DNA of 64,000 nucleotides. Source: Thermococcus celer Vu 13 = JCM 8558 (GTDB taxonomy: Archaea; Methanobacteriota_B; Thermococci; Thermococcales; Thermococcaceae). The notes below the pieces were generated by a model. That model worked only from the letters and a program-made list of their open reading frames with translations. It did not search any database and was not told where the DNA came from. A program made the position numbers and the translations under genes. Location: assembly GCF_002214365.1 (NCBI RefSeq), contig NZ_CP014854.1, positions 558,001-622,000 of the forward strand. Direction: 5' to 3'. The first letter of the stretch is position 1. Each line of letters opens with the position of its first letter. This document shows positions 1 to 7,437 of this stretch, in pieces.

Positions 1-147
1 AAATGCGAACTGTCGAAGTCCTTGTGCCATCCTATCTTCCTCTCGGTCGGATGGAAGTTCACGTCTCTCACCTATAGGTGGTTCGCTGGAGTGGTTATAA
101 CCGTTACTGGAAGGGGAAGGCATATAAACCCCAAAGCTCAATGGCCT

Positions 148-513
148 ATGATAACGATGCCGATGGGGATGGGACCTGGATGGGGGCCCAGACGGGGCAG
201 AAAAAGGAAGATGAGGATGATAGGGGTTATCCCCGAGGTTAGACATTTCTATCCGGCGTTACCGCCGATGGGTCAGCCGAAACCACCGATTTTCATGACC
301 TACGAGGAGTTCGAGGCCCTTCGGCTGGTGGACCACGAGGGTCTAACCCAGGAGGAGGCCGGGAAGAGAATGGGCGTCTCCCGTGGCACCGTGTGGAGGG
401 CCCTGAGCTCGGCCAGAAAAAAAGTGGCACAGATGCTGGTGGAAGGCAGGGAGCTCGTGATACTGCCCCAGGGGAATGAGGTCCCTAGGAGATCGGATGA
501 AGAAGAGCCTTAA
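148..513 (+). CDS. DUF134 (UPF0251) family DNA-binding protein
   Basis: A 121-residue protein with the DUF134 pattern: a basic Gly/Arg/Met-rich N-terminus (PMGMGPGWGPRRGRKRKM), then MIGVIPEVRHFYP, then a sigma-70 region 4-like helix-turn-helix (MTYEEFEALRLVDHEGLTQ, EAGKRMGVSRGTVWRAL). The family is annotated as DNA-binding and some members sit near redox or metal genes; the regulated target is unknown here. The reading frame is open to position 22, but a TATA-like element (CATATAAA, about 121-128) lies 20-25 nt before the ATG at 148, so a leaderless transcript starting at 148 or at the in-frame ATG at 163 is more likely. It is followed by a long AT-rich region without intact genes. Confidence 0.8.
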   Translation: MITMPMGMGPGWGPRRGRKRKMRMIGVIPEVRHFYPALPPMGQPKPPIFMTYEEFEALRLVDHEGLTQEEAGKRMGVSRGTVWRALSSARKKVAQMLVEGRELVILPQGNEVPRRSDEEEP

Positions 514-840
514 TGGATTATTCGTCTTTTTGGAGCTTCTTCTGTCCACTGTTACTTTATCGGGGGTATTTTGGACCTTTTTTGAATTTTAGGTTTCCCT
601 AATTCGCGTCTCCATTTCATCCCTCAAAATTTCCGGTGAATTATTACGTTCTTATAGCAATATAAAACTTTAAACTTAAAATATTACATAAGAATCATTT
701 TAAAATAAAATTTTATATCAAGACTAAACAATCTAAAGACTGTTATAAACTAATATCGCGTTAAAAATACAATTATAAATATTAAAAAATTCCAAAAATT
801 TACTATTCCACATTTAAATATAAACCTTGGATACACATAA

Positions 841-1202
841 TTGGTACTCGATGAAGAGGAGGCGAAAAACTCACCTATGCTAAGGGCCCGAATAAACTCT
901 TTTCCGGCGTATTCAAGAAGATAAACCGACGGGGTTCGGTCGATGAGGGTAATGATGTCCGCTTCCTAAAGGGAAATGGGCCTGAGGAACTGGCCTGGAA
1001 TGTTCTCGTATCTTTGGAGAAAGCCTGCGAACATGTGTCTGTGGAGGGTGGACAACGACCCTGGACGGCCACCCGTGAAGTCCTCGATGTTTATATCAAA
1101 CTTCTCTTTCGAGTTGCCCCCGGCAACATTGTTGTCGCAGGTTTCGAACGTCCGACAGACGCTCATGAAGGTGTCATGAAAGCGTATCCATCGGCACCCT
1201 GA
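841..1202 (+). pseudogene. remnant of an unrecognised gene, frameshifted
   Basis: A TATA-like box (ATTTAAATATAAACC, about 812-826) is followed about 20 nt later by a TTG codon (841) opening a 27-codon frame (LVLDEEEAKNSP...). A second frame, entered near 870, then runs without a stop to 1202 and looks like real protein (KLFSGVFKKINRRGSV, ACEHVSVEGGQRPW, EVLDVYIKLLF), but has no start codon of its own. The simplest reading is one gene with a one-base frameshift and a lost 3' part. I do not recognise the family. Its place next to the dif site suggests cargo left by a past integration. Confidence 0.4.
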
Positions 1203-1278
1203 AAGGCTTCAACGATAGCGGGTCGCTTTCATGGTCCCCCCCAAATCTTTGCCTCTTCGTGATTATTTGTGTGCAGTA

Positions 1279-1310
1279 ATTTTGGATATAATGTACCTTA
1301 TATCCAAAAT
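1279..1310. other. dif: dif chromosome-dimer resolution site (XerA target)
   Basis: Two perfect 13-bp inverted arms, ATTTTGGATATAA (1279-1291) and TTATATCCAAAAT (1298-1310), flank a 6-bp centre TGTACC. Xer sites have this layout: two recombinase-binding arms of about 11 bp around a 6-bp crossover region. The arms GGATATAA...TTATATC match, from memory, the dif site described for Pyrococcus abyssi, where the archaeal tyrosine recombinase XerA resolves chromosome dimers. No xer gene is in the window. A plain transcriptional hairpin is less likely because no gene flanks it closely. Confidence 0.85.
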
Positions 1311-2065
1311 AGGCGCACTAACATGTACATAAAAGGGGACCGTAAGCACCCCCAAGTCTAAACTCAGGGCCCTCATCCCAGATGCCACTAAATCACCGCT
1401 AACCGGCCATCACTCACAATGACGGGCCAAAGGCCGGAAGGTATCCAGAGGCTATACGCTTACAGGGCAGCCCTAAGATCCATCCCCGCAGGGGGTTAAC
1501 AGGATCTTCCTTCAAGATCCCGACCCGTATATATACCACCTTTGATTGTAATCAAATTTTGTCCCATGAAAGCCCGATCTCGGAACAAACTTTTGGCGCT
1601 CTGAGAAACCGGTCGACAACATCGGTACGGCCCTTTAGGGACTTCATACAAAGGAACAGCATCGCGAGGCAACCGTTCTGGCCACTGTATTCTGAAAGTT
1701 TATATTCCATAGTGGATGACTTCCACCCCTCGGTTTTGGGAGGCTTCCCGGGGCATTGATTCACCATGCCTTGTTTCCAGGTCCCGTTGTTTAACCTGAA
1801 CGTTTCTACACACTTAGTCGGGATAATACTCTTGTTGATAGTTAGAAATAGCAAAAATTTAATCTTTTAATACGTATTTTATAACCCATCTTTAATTCTC
1901 AATAAAATGAATATGTTAAATCTTAATAAAATAACTAATAAAATCCATTTAACTAATAACTAATCTAACACGTAACAAATCACCGAAAAATTTGAGAGTC
2001 AGCCGACATCTTACCACCTAAAATCTAAAAGGGATGGAAAATGCCCCAAATAGAGAGAAAAGAGA

Positions 2066-3421
2066 TTAAAAACCTTCTTTCCACTCTTTCTCCTCTATTC
2101 GCGCTATTACATTTTCGACTATCCGTGGCGCGAGGCCTATGTAGTTCTCGGGCTTCAGACCCTCAAAGTCCTCCTCATTGAGGAACTTCTTAACCTCTTC
2201 ACTCTCCTTTGCAACTTCTATTAGGTCCCTTCCCTCCTCAAAAGCCTTCATCGCCAGCTGTCTGACGAGTTCGTGGGCATCCTGCCGCCCCATGCCCTTT
2301 TCGGCCAGCTTCAGCATCAGGGGTTCGGCCATTATCAGGTTGTTGGTCAGGTATAGGTTCTTCTTGATGTTCTCAGGGAAGAACTCCAGGCCGGAGAGAA
2401 CCTTCTTGATGCTCTTGAGTATCTCATCTAAGAGAACGAAGCTCTCGGGAAGGATTACCCGCTCAACGGAGGAGTTAGTGAGGTCCCTCTCGTGCCAGAG
2501 GGGGTTGTTGAGCAGGGCTGGGATCACGTTCGAGTAAAGAACCCTCGCCAGACCGCTCACCTTTTCGCTCCTTACGGGGTTCCTCTTGTGCGGCATCGTC
2601 GACGAACCGACCTGCCTCCTGCCAAAGGGCTCGCTGACCTCGAGTATCTCCGTCCTCTGGAGGTTCCTTATCTCCAGAGCGATCTTGTCGAGGGTCGAGG
2701 CGATCAGCGCGAGGACCATTATGAGCTCCGCGTAGACGTCGCGCTGGATTATCTGGGTGCTTATAACCGCGGGCTTCAGGCCGAGGTCCCCCATGACGAG
2801 GCGCTGTATCTCGAGGCCCTTCTCCCCGAAGCTCGCCATGGTTCCGACGGCCCCGCTCATCTGGCCAACCAGAACCCTTTCTTCCAGTTCCCCTATCCTG
2901 TCAAGGTGCCTCCCCATCTCGTCGAGCCACACCGCGAACTTCATTCCGTATGTCGTCGGAACAGCGTGCTGGCCGTGGGTTCTCCCTATGCACACGGTGT
3001 ACTTGTGCTCCTCCGCGAGCCTTTTGAGGATCGAGATTATCTCCCCGAGGTCCCTCTTCACTATGTTCAAACTCTCCCTTATGAGAAGGGCGTTGGCCGT
3101 GTCGATTATGTCGTTGGAAGTGGCGCCGAGGTGAACGTACTTTCCGTGCTCGCCGCAGACCTCGCTCAGGGCCTTAACGACGGCCATTATATCGTGGTGT
3201 ATCTCGGCCTCTATCTCTTTGACCCGCTCGGGCCTGACCCATTCGGTGCTGGCCCTCTCGCTTATGACCCTCGCGCTCTCCTCGGGGATGTTGCCGACCC
3301 TCGCGTGTGCCCTCGCGAGCGCGGCCTCAACGTCCAGGAGTTTCTGGAGCTTGTTCTCCTCGTCCCATATCCGCCTCATCTCCTCGCTCCCATAACGGTA
3401 GTCAATCGGGTGAACGGCCAT
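2066..3421 (-). CDS. purB: adenylosuccinate lyase
   Basis: 451 residues, normal length for PurB. It cleaves adenylosuccinate to AMP and fumarate, and SAICAR to AICAR, in purine synthesis. The fumarase/aspartase superfamily signature GSSTMPHKRNP is present, together with THGQHAVPTTYG and TSNDIIDTANA, which carry the catalytic His/Ser regions of the tetramer. The frame extends upstream to 3577, but the ATG at 3421 has a good ribosome binding site (GGTGAT, 5 nt away) and starts the normal MAVHPIDYRYG N-terminus. A TATA-like GATTTTAAG lies at about 3454-3463. Confidence 0.97.
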   Translation of the reverse strand: MAVHPIDYRYGSEEMRRIWDEENKLQKLLDVEAALARAHARVGNIPEESARVISERASTEWVRPERVKEIEAEIHHDIMAVVKALSEVCGEHGKYVHLGATSNDIIDTANALLIRESLNIVKRDLGEIISILKRLAEEHKYTVCIGRTHGQHAVPTTYGMKFAVWLDEMGRHLDRIGELEERVLVGQMSGAVGTMASFGEKGLEIQRLVMGDLGLKPAVISTQIIQRDVYAELIMVLALIASTLDKIALEIRNLQRTEILEVSEPFGRRQVGSSTMPHKRNPVRSEKVSGLARVLYSNVIPALLNNPLWHERDLTNSSVERVILPESFVLLDEILKSIKKVLSGLEFFPENIKKNLYLTNNLIMAEPLMLKLAEKGMGRQDAHELVRQLAMKAFEEGRDLIEVAKESEEVKKFLNEEDFEGLKPENYIGLAPRIVENVIARIEEKEWKEGF

Positions 3422-3551
3422 CTTATCACCATCCTTATGGCAATTTTTGACTCTTAAAATCTTTTGGTTGACAGAGATTTGTCGGAGCATGAACGAACAT
3501 TCGATCAATCCTTCGAGGCCACAGGATTGTCCAATAACGCTAAGAGAATAC

Positions 3552-3607
3552 CGAAAAGTATTTAACCGAAACACCACGATAGCCTAACGACAAAACTTCC
3601 GGAGGTG
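3552..3607 (+). promoter_or_regulatory. promoter and ribosome binding site of alba
   Basis: A BRE/TATA-like run CGAAAAGTATTTAAC (3552-3566) lies about 25 nt before the likely transcription start. A strong Shine-Dalgarno GGAGGTG (3601-3607) sits 6 nt before the ATG at 3614. This spacing rules out the in-frame GTG at 3605, which lies inside the ribosome binding site. Confidence 0.6.
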
Positions 3608-3613
3608 CCAGAA

Positions 3614-3889
3614 ATGGCTGAGGAGCACGTCGTCTACGTTGGAAAGAAGCCGGTTATGAACTACGTCCTCGCCGTGATAACACAGTTCAACGAGGGCGCT
3701 AAGGAGGTCAGCGTCAAGGCTCGCGGTAGGGCCATCAGCAGGGCCGTCGATGTCGCCGAGATCGTCAGGAACAGGTTCCTCCCAGAGGTCAGGGTCAAGG
3801 AGATCAAGATCGGCACCGAGGAGCTCCCGACCGCCGACGGCAGAACCGCCAACACCTCGACCATCGAGATCATCCTTGAGAAGCCGTGA
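3614..3889 (+). CDS. albA: chromatin protein Alba
   Basis: 91 residues, the standard Alba length. Alba is a small basic dimer that coats DNA and RNA in most archaea. Recognisable stretches are [15 protein letters not shown] (the GKKP lysines lie in the nucleic-acid binding region), [19 protein letters not shown] and the C-terminal ...[11 protein letters not shown]. It stands alone between divergent purB and a regulator gene. A T-rich stretch just after the stop (about 3898-3913) could end transcription. Confidence 0.96.
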   Translation: MAEEHVVYVGKKPVMNYVLAVITQFNEGAKEVSVKARGRAISRAVDVAEIVRNRFLPEVRVKEIKIGTEELPTADGRTANTSTIEIILEKP

Positions 3890-4003
3890 GTTTGAGCTTC
3901 CTTTCCTTTTACTCTCACCCACTCATACCATAACTTCAAATGAAGTTAAAGCCGTGGAAAGCTTTAATATATCCGGGCCCTATTCTGCTTTGGGTGGCGT
4001 TGT

Positions 4004-4651
4004 TTGGAGCATAACACCATAGACATCCACGATGAGAAGGCAAAGGAACTGGCCCAGATTCTTATGAACGAGAAGGCGATAGCTATTCTTCACCTCGTGG
4101 AAGACCGGGCCCTCTCGATAAGCGAGATCTCGAGGGAGCTCAACCTCCCGATCTCCACCGTTTCGTACCACATCGATAAGATGCTCAAGGTCGGACTCGT
4201 CGAGGTGGCGGGGAAGAAGTACGGGAAGAGACTGCAGGAGGTCAAGCTCTATCGGGCGTCCAACAAGCCCATCCTCCTGGTTCCAAGGAAGAGCGTCCAC
4301 AGCGTTCGGAAGAAGGCGATACCTGGCCTCGAGATGCTCCACGTTATCAGCCTCGGCTTAGCGGGGCTTATCTCCGCGATGGTGTACGCGGCCTCGAAGA
4401 AGGTGCTGACTCCGGTTGGAATCTCCGGTGCAAACGCCACTTACAAGGGGGGCAACGTGAGCGTGATGTCCACGCCGGAGAGGATGCCTTTCATAGCAAC
4501 CAACACCAGCACGGCGGCCGTTCAAACTGCAACAAACGCAACATCCACCACCCCAGCCTCCAGTGGTTCGGCCCTTCCAGCGGTCCTTGCCGTTGCGGCG
4601 TTTATCTTAACGTTTCTCCTCGCCTCGTACCTCCTGAGGCGCCGTTCCTGA
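4004..4651 (+). CDS. membrane-anchored winged-helix transcription regulator
   Basis: 215 residues with an ArsR-type winged helix at about 20-85 (LSISEISRELNLPISTVSYHIDKMLKVGLVEV), one hydrophobic segment at about 110-130 (MLHVISLGLAGLISAMVYAA), a Ser/Thr/Ala-rich stretch and a second membrane helix near the C-terminus followed by RRRS. The Thr/Ser-rich part probably forms a short external loop between two helices, so DNA binding could be coupled to a signal at the membrane. The start is a TTG (4004) with GGTGG upstream and a TATA-like TTTAATATATCC at about 3963-3974. Target genes and signal are unknown. Confidence 0.8.
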   Translation: MEHNTIDIHDEKAKELAQILMNEKAIAILHLVEDRALSISEISRELNLPISTVSYHIDKMLKVGLVEVAGKKYGKRLQEVKLYRASNKPILLVPRKSVHSVRKKAIPGLEMLHVISLGLAGLISAMVYAASKKVLTPVGISGANATYKGGNVSVMSTPERMPFIATNTSTAAVQTATNATSTTPASSGSALPAVLAVAAFILTFLLASYLLRRRS

Positions 4652-4700
4652 GAAAAGCTTTTTAAGTTTCCTTCCCAACCCCCGCTGCAGAGGTGATAAC

Positions 4701-5240
4701 ATGGCACCCAGGATAGCCGTGGGACAAGTGGTTAAGAGGAAGGCAATCATCGTCAAACCGGACGACACCGTCCACAGGGTCGCCAGGATCCTCTCGAGGA
4801 ACAAGGTTGGGAGTGCGGTCGTCGTTAAGGACGACGAGATAGTCGGAATAATCACGGACCGCGATATACTCGACAAGGTCGTCGCAAAGGGGCGCGATCC
4901 AAAGACCGTTAAGGTTGAGAAGGTCATGACGAAGAACCCCGTAACGATAGAGGACGATTACGACGTCCAGGACGCGATAGACAAGATGATGGACAAGGGC
5001 ATCAGGAGGCTCCTCGTTACGAGACTCGGAAAGCCGATAGGCTTCGTCACTGCGGCCGACCTCCTCGCGGCGTTCAACGCCTACAACAGCGAGGAGGAGG
5101 TGGGCGAGGAAGAGGCCGAAGAGACGGAGGTCTACGGCATCTGCGAGCTCTGCGGCCAGTACGGGCCTCTCTACCGGGTTTACATAGGCGGCGAGGAGAA
5201 GTGGGTGTGCGAGAGCTGTAAGGATGATCTCAACCTCTGA
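4701..5240 (+). CDS. CBS-domain pair protein with C-terminal zinc ribbon
   Basis: 179 residues. Two CBS motifs (about 10-65 and 75-130: KRKAIIVKPDDTVHRVARIL, GIITDRDILDKVV, VMTKNPVTIEDDYDVQDAID, GFVTAADLLAAF) form one Bateman module, which in known families binds adenine nucleotides or SAM and acts as a sensor. An acidic linker (EEEVGEEEAEETE) leads to a four-cysteine zinc ribbon, CELC and CESC. This layout is common in Thermococcales but the regulated partner is not known. The ribosome binding site GAGGTGATAAC precedes the ATG. The 3' end overlaps the convergent THEP1 gene by 11 nt. Confidence 0.85.
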   Translation: MAPRIAVGQVVKRKAIIVKPDDTVHRVARILSRNKVGSAVVVKDDEIVGIITDRDILDKVVAKGRDPKTVKVEKVMTKNPVTIEDDYDVQDAIDKMMDKGIRRLLVTRLGKPIGFVTAADLLAAFNAYNSEEEVGEEEAEETEVYGICELCGQYGPLYRVYIGGEEKWVCESCKDDLNL

Positions 5241-5772
5241 TCCCTTTTAGTTCCCTCATTATCTCATCCAGGATTATTCCAAACTCCGCGTTCCTGTTCG
5301 CGAGGCTCAGCGTGTGGAGCTTTCCCAGCGGCCTGAACCTGTCGACGAACCTCCTGTGGACGACCGCCAGGAGGGGCTTCTCCGACTTCAGGACCTCGCC
5401 GATTGTCCTGACGAATTCGTCACTCCCGTACTCCATCGGGCCGATTTCGTCTACGACTATCAGATCGGCCTCCGTCAGCGCCCGCCTTATCGCGGAGAGG
5501 CCCACGCGCTCGAGCTCGTCCACGTGGACGATGTACCTCCCGAAGGGAACACCCGGAAGGCGGGAGGTCCCCCTGAGGCTGGCGAGGGTTCCCTCTTCTC
5601 CCGTGTCGAGGGCGGTGATTTTAAAACCCACGCGCCTTCCGTTCCGTCTAACCTCCCGGGTTATCATGCCGCCGACGAGGTAACCCCAGCGGTCGGCTTC
5701 TTTAGCGACCCGCTCCACGAGCGTCGTCTTTCCAACGCCCGGCGGACCCGTAACGAATATTCTCAGCGTCAT
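5230..5772 (-). CDS. nucleoside-triphosphatase THEP1
   Basis: 180 residues starting MTLRIFVTGPPGVGKTTLVE: the Walker A GPPGVGKT is right at the N-terminus, and LIVVDEIGPMEYG is the Walker B. THEP1 proteins are thermophilic NTPases related to human NTPCR that hydrolyse all common NTPs slowly; their role is unclear. The open frame runs on to 5985 but there it overlaps the divergent mtnA, so the ATG at 5772 that gives the family N-terminus is preferred. Convergent with the CBS gene. Confidence 0.92.
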   Translation of the reverse strand: MTLRIFVTGPPGVGKTTLVERVAKEADRWGYLVGGMITREVRRNGRRVGFKITALDTGEEGTLASLRGTSRLPGVPFGRYIVHVDELERVGLSAIRRALTEADLIVVDEIGPMEYGSDEFVRTIGEVLKSEKPLLAVVHRRFVDRFRPLGKLHTLSLANRNAEFGIILDEIMRELKGIRG

Positions 5773-5827
5773 CTCAACCACCGAAGGAGATTTAAGTTCC
5801 TCCCTTAAACCCTTTGGGGTGATCATG

Positions 5828-6901
5828 ATGGAGGTAAGGTACAGGCCGGAGGAGCTGACGAGGCTCCCGAGGAGCGTGGAATACGAGAAAGGGAAGGTCA
5901 TCATGATAGACCAGACGTTACTCCCCGCGGAGTTCAAGACGATTGAGCTGAGAACGGTCGACGGGGTGGCGGAAGCGATAGTCACGATGAAGGTTCGCGG
6001 TGCCCCGGCAATAGGCGCCGCCGCGGCCTTTGGACTGGCCCTTTACGCGGACACCACCAAGGCGAGGACGAAGGACGAATTCATGGACGGCTTTTACTCC
6101 GCCTACGAGAGGCTGAAGAACACCCGCCCCACGGCCGTGAACCTCTTCTGGGCCCTCAACCGAATAAAGAGACTCGTCGAGGAGAACCTTGAGAGCCCCC
6201 TCGAGGAAATCAAGGGGCTAATCGTCGAGGAGGCGAGGAGGATAGCGGACGAGGACGTCGAGGCTAACCTGCGGATGGGCCACTACGGCGCCGAGGCCCT
6301 GCCCGCGGGGAACGTCCTCACCCACTGCAACGCCGGAAGCCTGGCGACGGTTCAGCTCGGAACGGTCGGCGCGGTCCTCAGGGTGATGCACAGGGACGGG
6401 AACCTGAAACTTCTGTGGGTGGACGAGACGAGGCCCGTTCTCCAGGGTGCCCGACTGTCAGCCTGGGAGTACGACTACGACGGGATACCGCTCAAGCTGA
6501 TAGCAGATAACGCGGCCGGCTTCGTTATGCAGGGAGGGAAAGTTGACGCGATAATAGTCGGCGCCGACAGGATAGTGGCCAACGGGGACTTCGCCAACAA
6601 GATAGGGACGTACAGCCTCGCGGTTCTCGCTAAGGAGCACGGGATTCCGTTCTTCACCGTTGCGCCGCTCTCCACCATCGACCTCTCGCTCAGGAGCGGG
6701 AAGGAGATACCCATCGAGGAGAGGAGTAGAGAGGAAGTTTTAACCTGCGGAGGGTGCAGGATCGCCCCGGACGTCGACGTCTACAACCCTGCCTTCGACG
6801 TCACGCCGCATAGGTACCTGACGGGGATAATAACTGACAGGGGCGTGGTTTACCCGCCCTTCGAGAGGAACCTGAGGAGGCTTTTCAAAGGGGAGGAATG
6901 A
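5828..6901 (+). CDS. mtnA: S-methyl-5-thioribose-1-phosphate isomerase
   Basis: 357 residues of the aIF2B/MtnA family. MtnA turns methylthioribose-1-phosphate into methylthioribulose-1-phosphate in methionine salvage. Diagnostic stretches are MKVRGAPAIGAAAAFGLAL, THCNAGSLATVQLGTVGAVL (with the catalytic Cys), GARLSAWEYDYDGIP, IIVGADRIVANGDFANKIGTY (with the catalytic Asp) and EEVLTCGG. These separate it from ribose-1,5-bisphosphate isomerase and from aIF2B subunits. GTG (5819) and ATG (5825) are alternative starts; the ATG at 5828 has the best spacing from GGGGTGAT. A MTA/SAH-deaminase-like gene at 61176-62438 may act in the same salvage chemistry. Confidence 0.92.
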   Translation: MEVRYRPEELTRLPRSVEYEKGKVIMIDQTLLPAEFKTIELRTVDGVAEAIVTMKVRGAPAIGAAAAFGLALYADTTKARTKDEFMDGFYSAYERLKNTRPTAVNLFWALNRIKRLVEENLESPLEEIKGLIVEEARRIADEDVEANLRMGHYGAEALPAGNVLTHCNAGSLATVQLGTVGAVLRVMHRDGNLKLLWVDETRPVLQGARLSAWEYDYDGIPLKLIADNAAGFVMQGGKVDAIIVGADRIVANGDFANKIGTYSLAVLAKEHGIPFFTVAPLSTIDLSLRSGKEIPIEERSREEVLTCGGCRIAPDVDVYNPAFDVTPHRYLTGIITDRGVVYPPFERNLRRLFKGEE

Positions 6902-6917
6902 ACCTTTTTTCATTTTC
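6902..6917 (+). terminator. T-rich terminator after mtnA
   Basis: Right after the mtnA stop the sequence reads AACCTTTTTTCATTTT (6902-6917), the oligo-T pattern typical of archaeal termination. It overlaps the last codons of the convergent acetyltransferase gene. Confidence 0.45.
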
Positions 6918-7437
6918 CCTGCGAGTCTTTTTCCCGAGCCTGCAGGGGTTTTTCAAGGATTAATGCCCTCTTCCGGTACCCTCTCTTCAGGTACCACGTG
7001 AGAAACGGGTTGCCGAGTTCCACACGCAGGGAGACCTTTCTGGCGCCCTCCAACCTCGCCCACTCCTCCGCCCGTTCGAGGAGGGCAGATCCTATTCCGA
7101 CCCCCTGTACCAGGGTCTCTATGTCGAGGACGTAGGCAGTCGGCACGAAGTCAACCGCGTCCTCGGTGATGCGAACCCACACGTGGCCGAGGTAGCGGTC
7201 GTACCGGTCGACGGCGACGAAGAACTTGTGAACCCCAAAGGAGAAGAGGTTGTTCACCACCCGCGAGTAGGCCGCTTTGTATTCCTCCTCCGTGAGCTCA
7301 CTCCGGGCGAAGCCCCTGCTGATATCCCTGTCGTGTTCGAATATCTCATCGAGGTAAGGCTCACCGTCAACCACCCTGAAGTCCCTCGCGGTCTCCTCAA
7401 CGGGGGGAAGTCGATTCTTATAACTCCGGCGGAACAT
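6910..7437 (-). CDS. GNAT-family N-acetyltransferase
   Basis: 175 residues. The C-terminal half has the GNAT core: YLGHVWVRITEDAV (beta4), the acetyl-CoA loop LVQGVGIGSALLERAEEWAR (the Q/RxxGxG/A motif as QGVGIG) and VSLRVELGNPFLTWYLKRGY. Substrate is not predictable. Its start overlaps the upstream PP-loop gene by 20 nt, so it is the last gene of the leftward four-gene operon that begins at 10890, and may act on the same product or on a protein partner. Confidence 0.85.
   Translation of the reverse strand: MFRRSYKNRLPPVEETARDFRVVDGEPYLDEIFEHDRDISRGFARSELTEEEYKAAYSRVVNNLFSFGVHKFFVAVDRYDRYLGHVWVRITEDAVDFVPTAYVLDIETLVQGVGIGSALLERAEEWARLEGARKVSLRVELGNPFLTWYLKRGYRKRALILEKPLQAREKDSQGK

Larger units (their letters stand above)
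514..2065. other. 1.5-kb gene-poor, partly AT-rich intergenic region
   Basis: No intact, convincing gene lies here. 580-840 and 1850-2040 are strongly AT-rich compared with the GC-rich neighbours. Between them are a remnant reading frame (841-1202), a dif-like site (1279-1310) and a GC-richer stretch with several short hairpins (about 1330-1540, for example GGATCTT/AAGATCC at 1502-1520 and CCCC-GCA-GGGG at 1482-1492). The patchy base composition and the eroded gene fit a recombination or integration zone near dif. Confidence 0.6.

Noticed and set aside
1552-1854. Overlapping ORFs on both strands (66 codons plus, 100 codons minus)
   Set aside because: No family resemblance, weak starts without ribosome binding sites; a TATA-like box before the plus frame alone is not enough, and it lies in the gene-poor zone.
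2492-3457. Long plus-strand ORF of 321 codons
   Set aside because: It lies fully opposite purB and reflects codon bias of that gene; composition is Pro/Asp/Val-rich without any motif.
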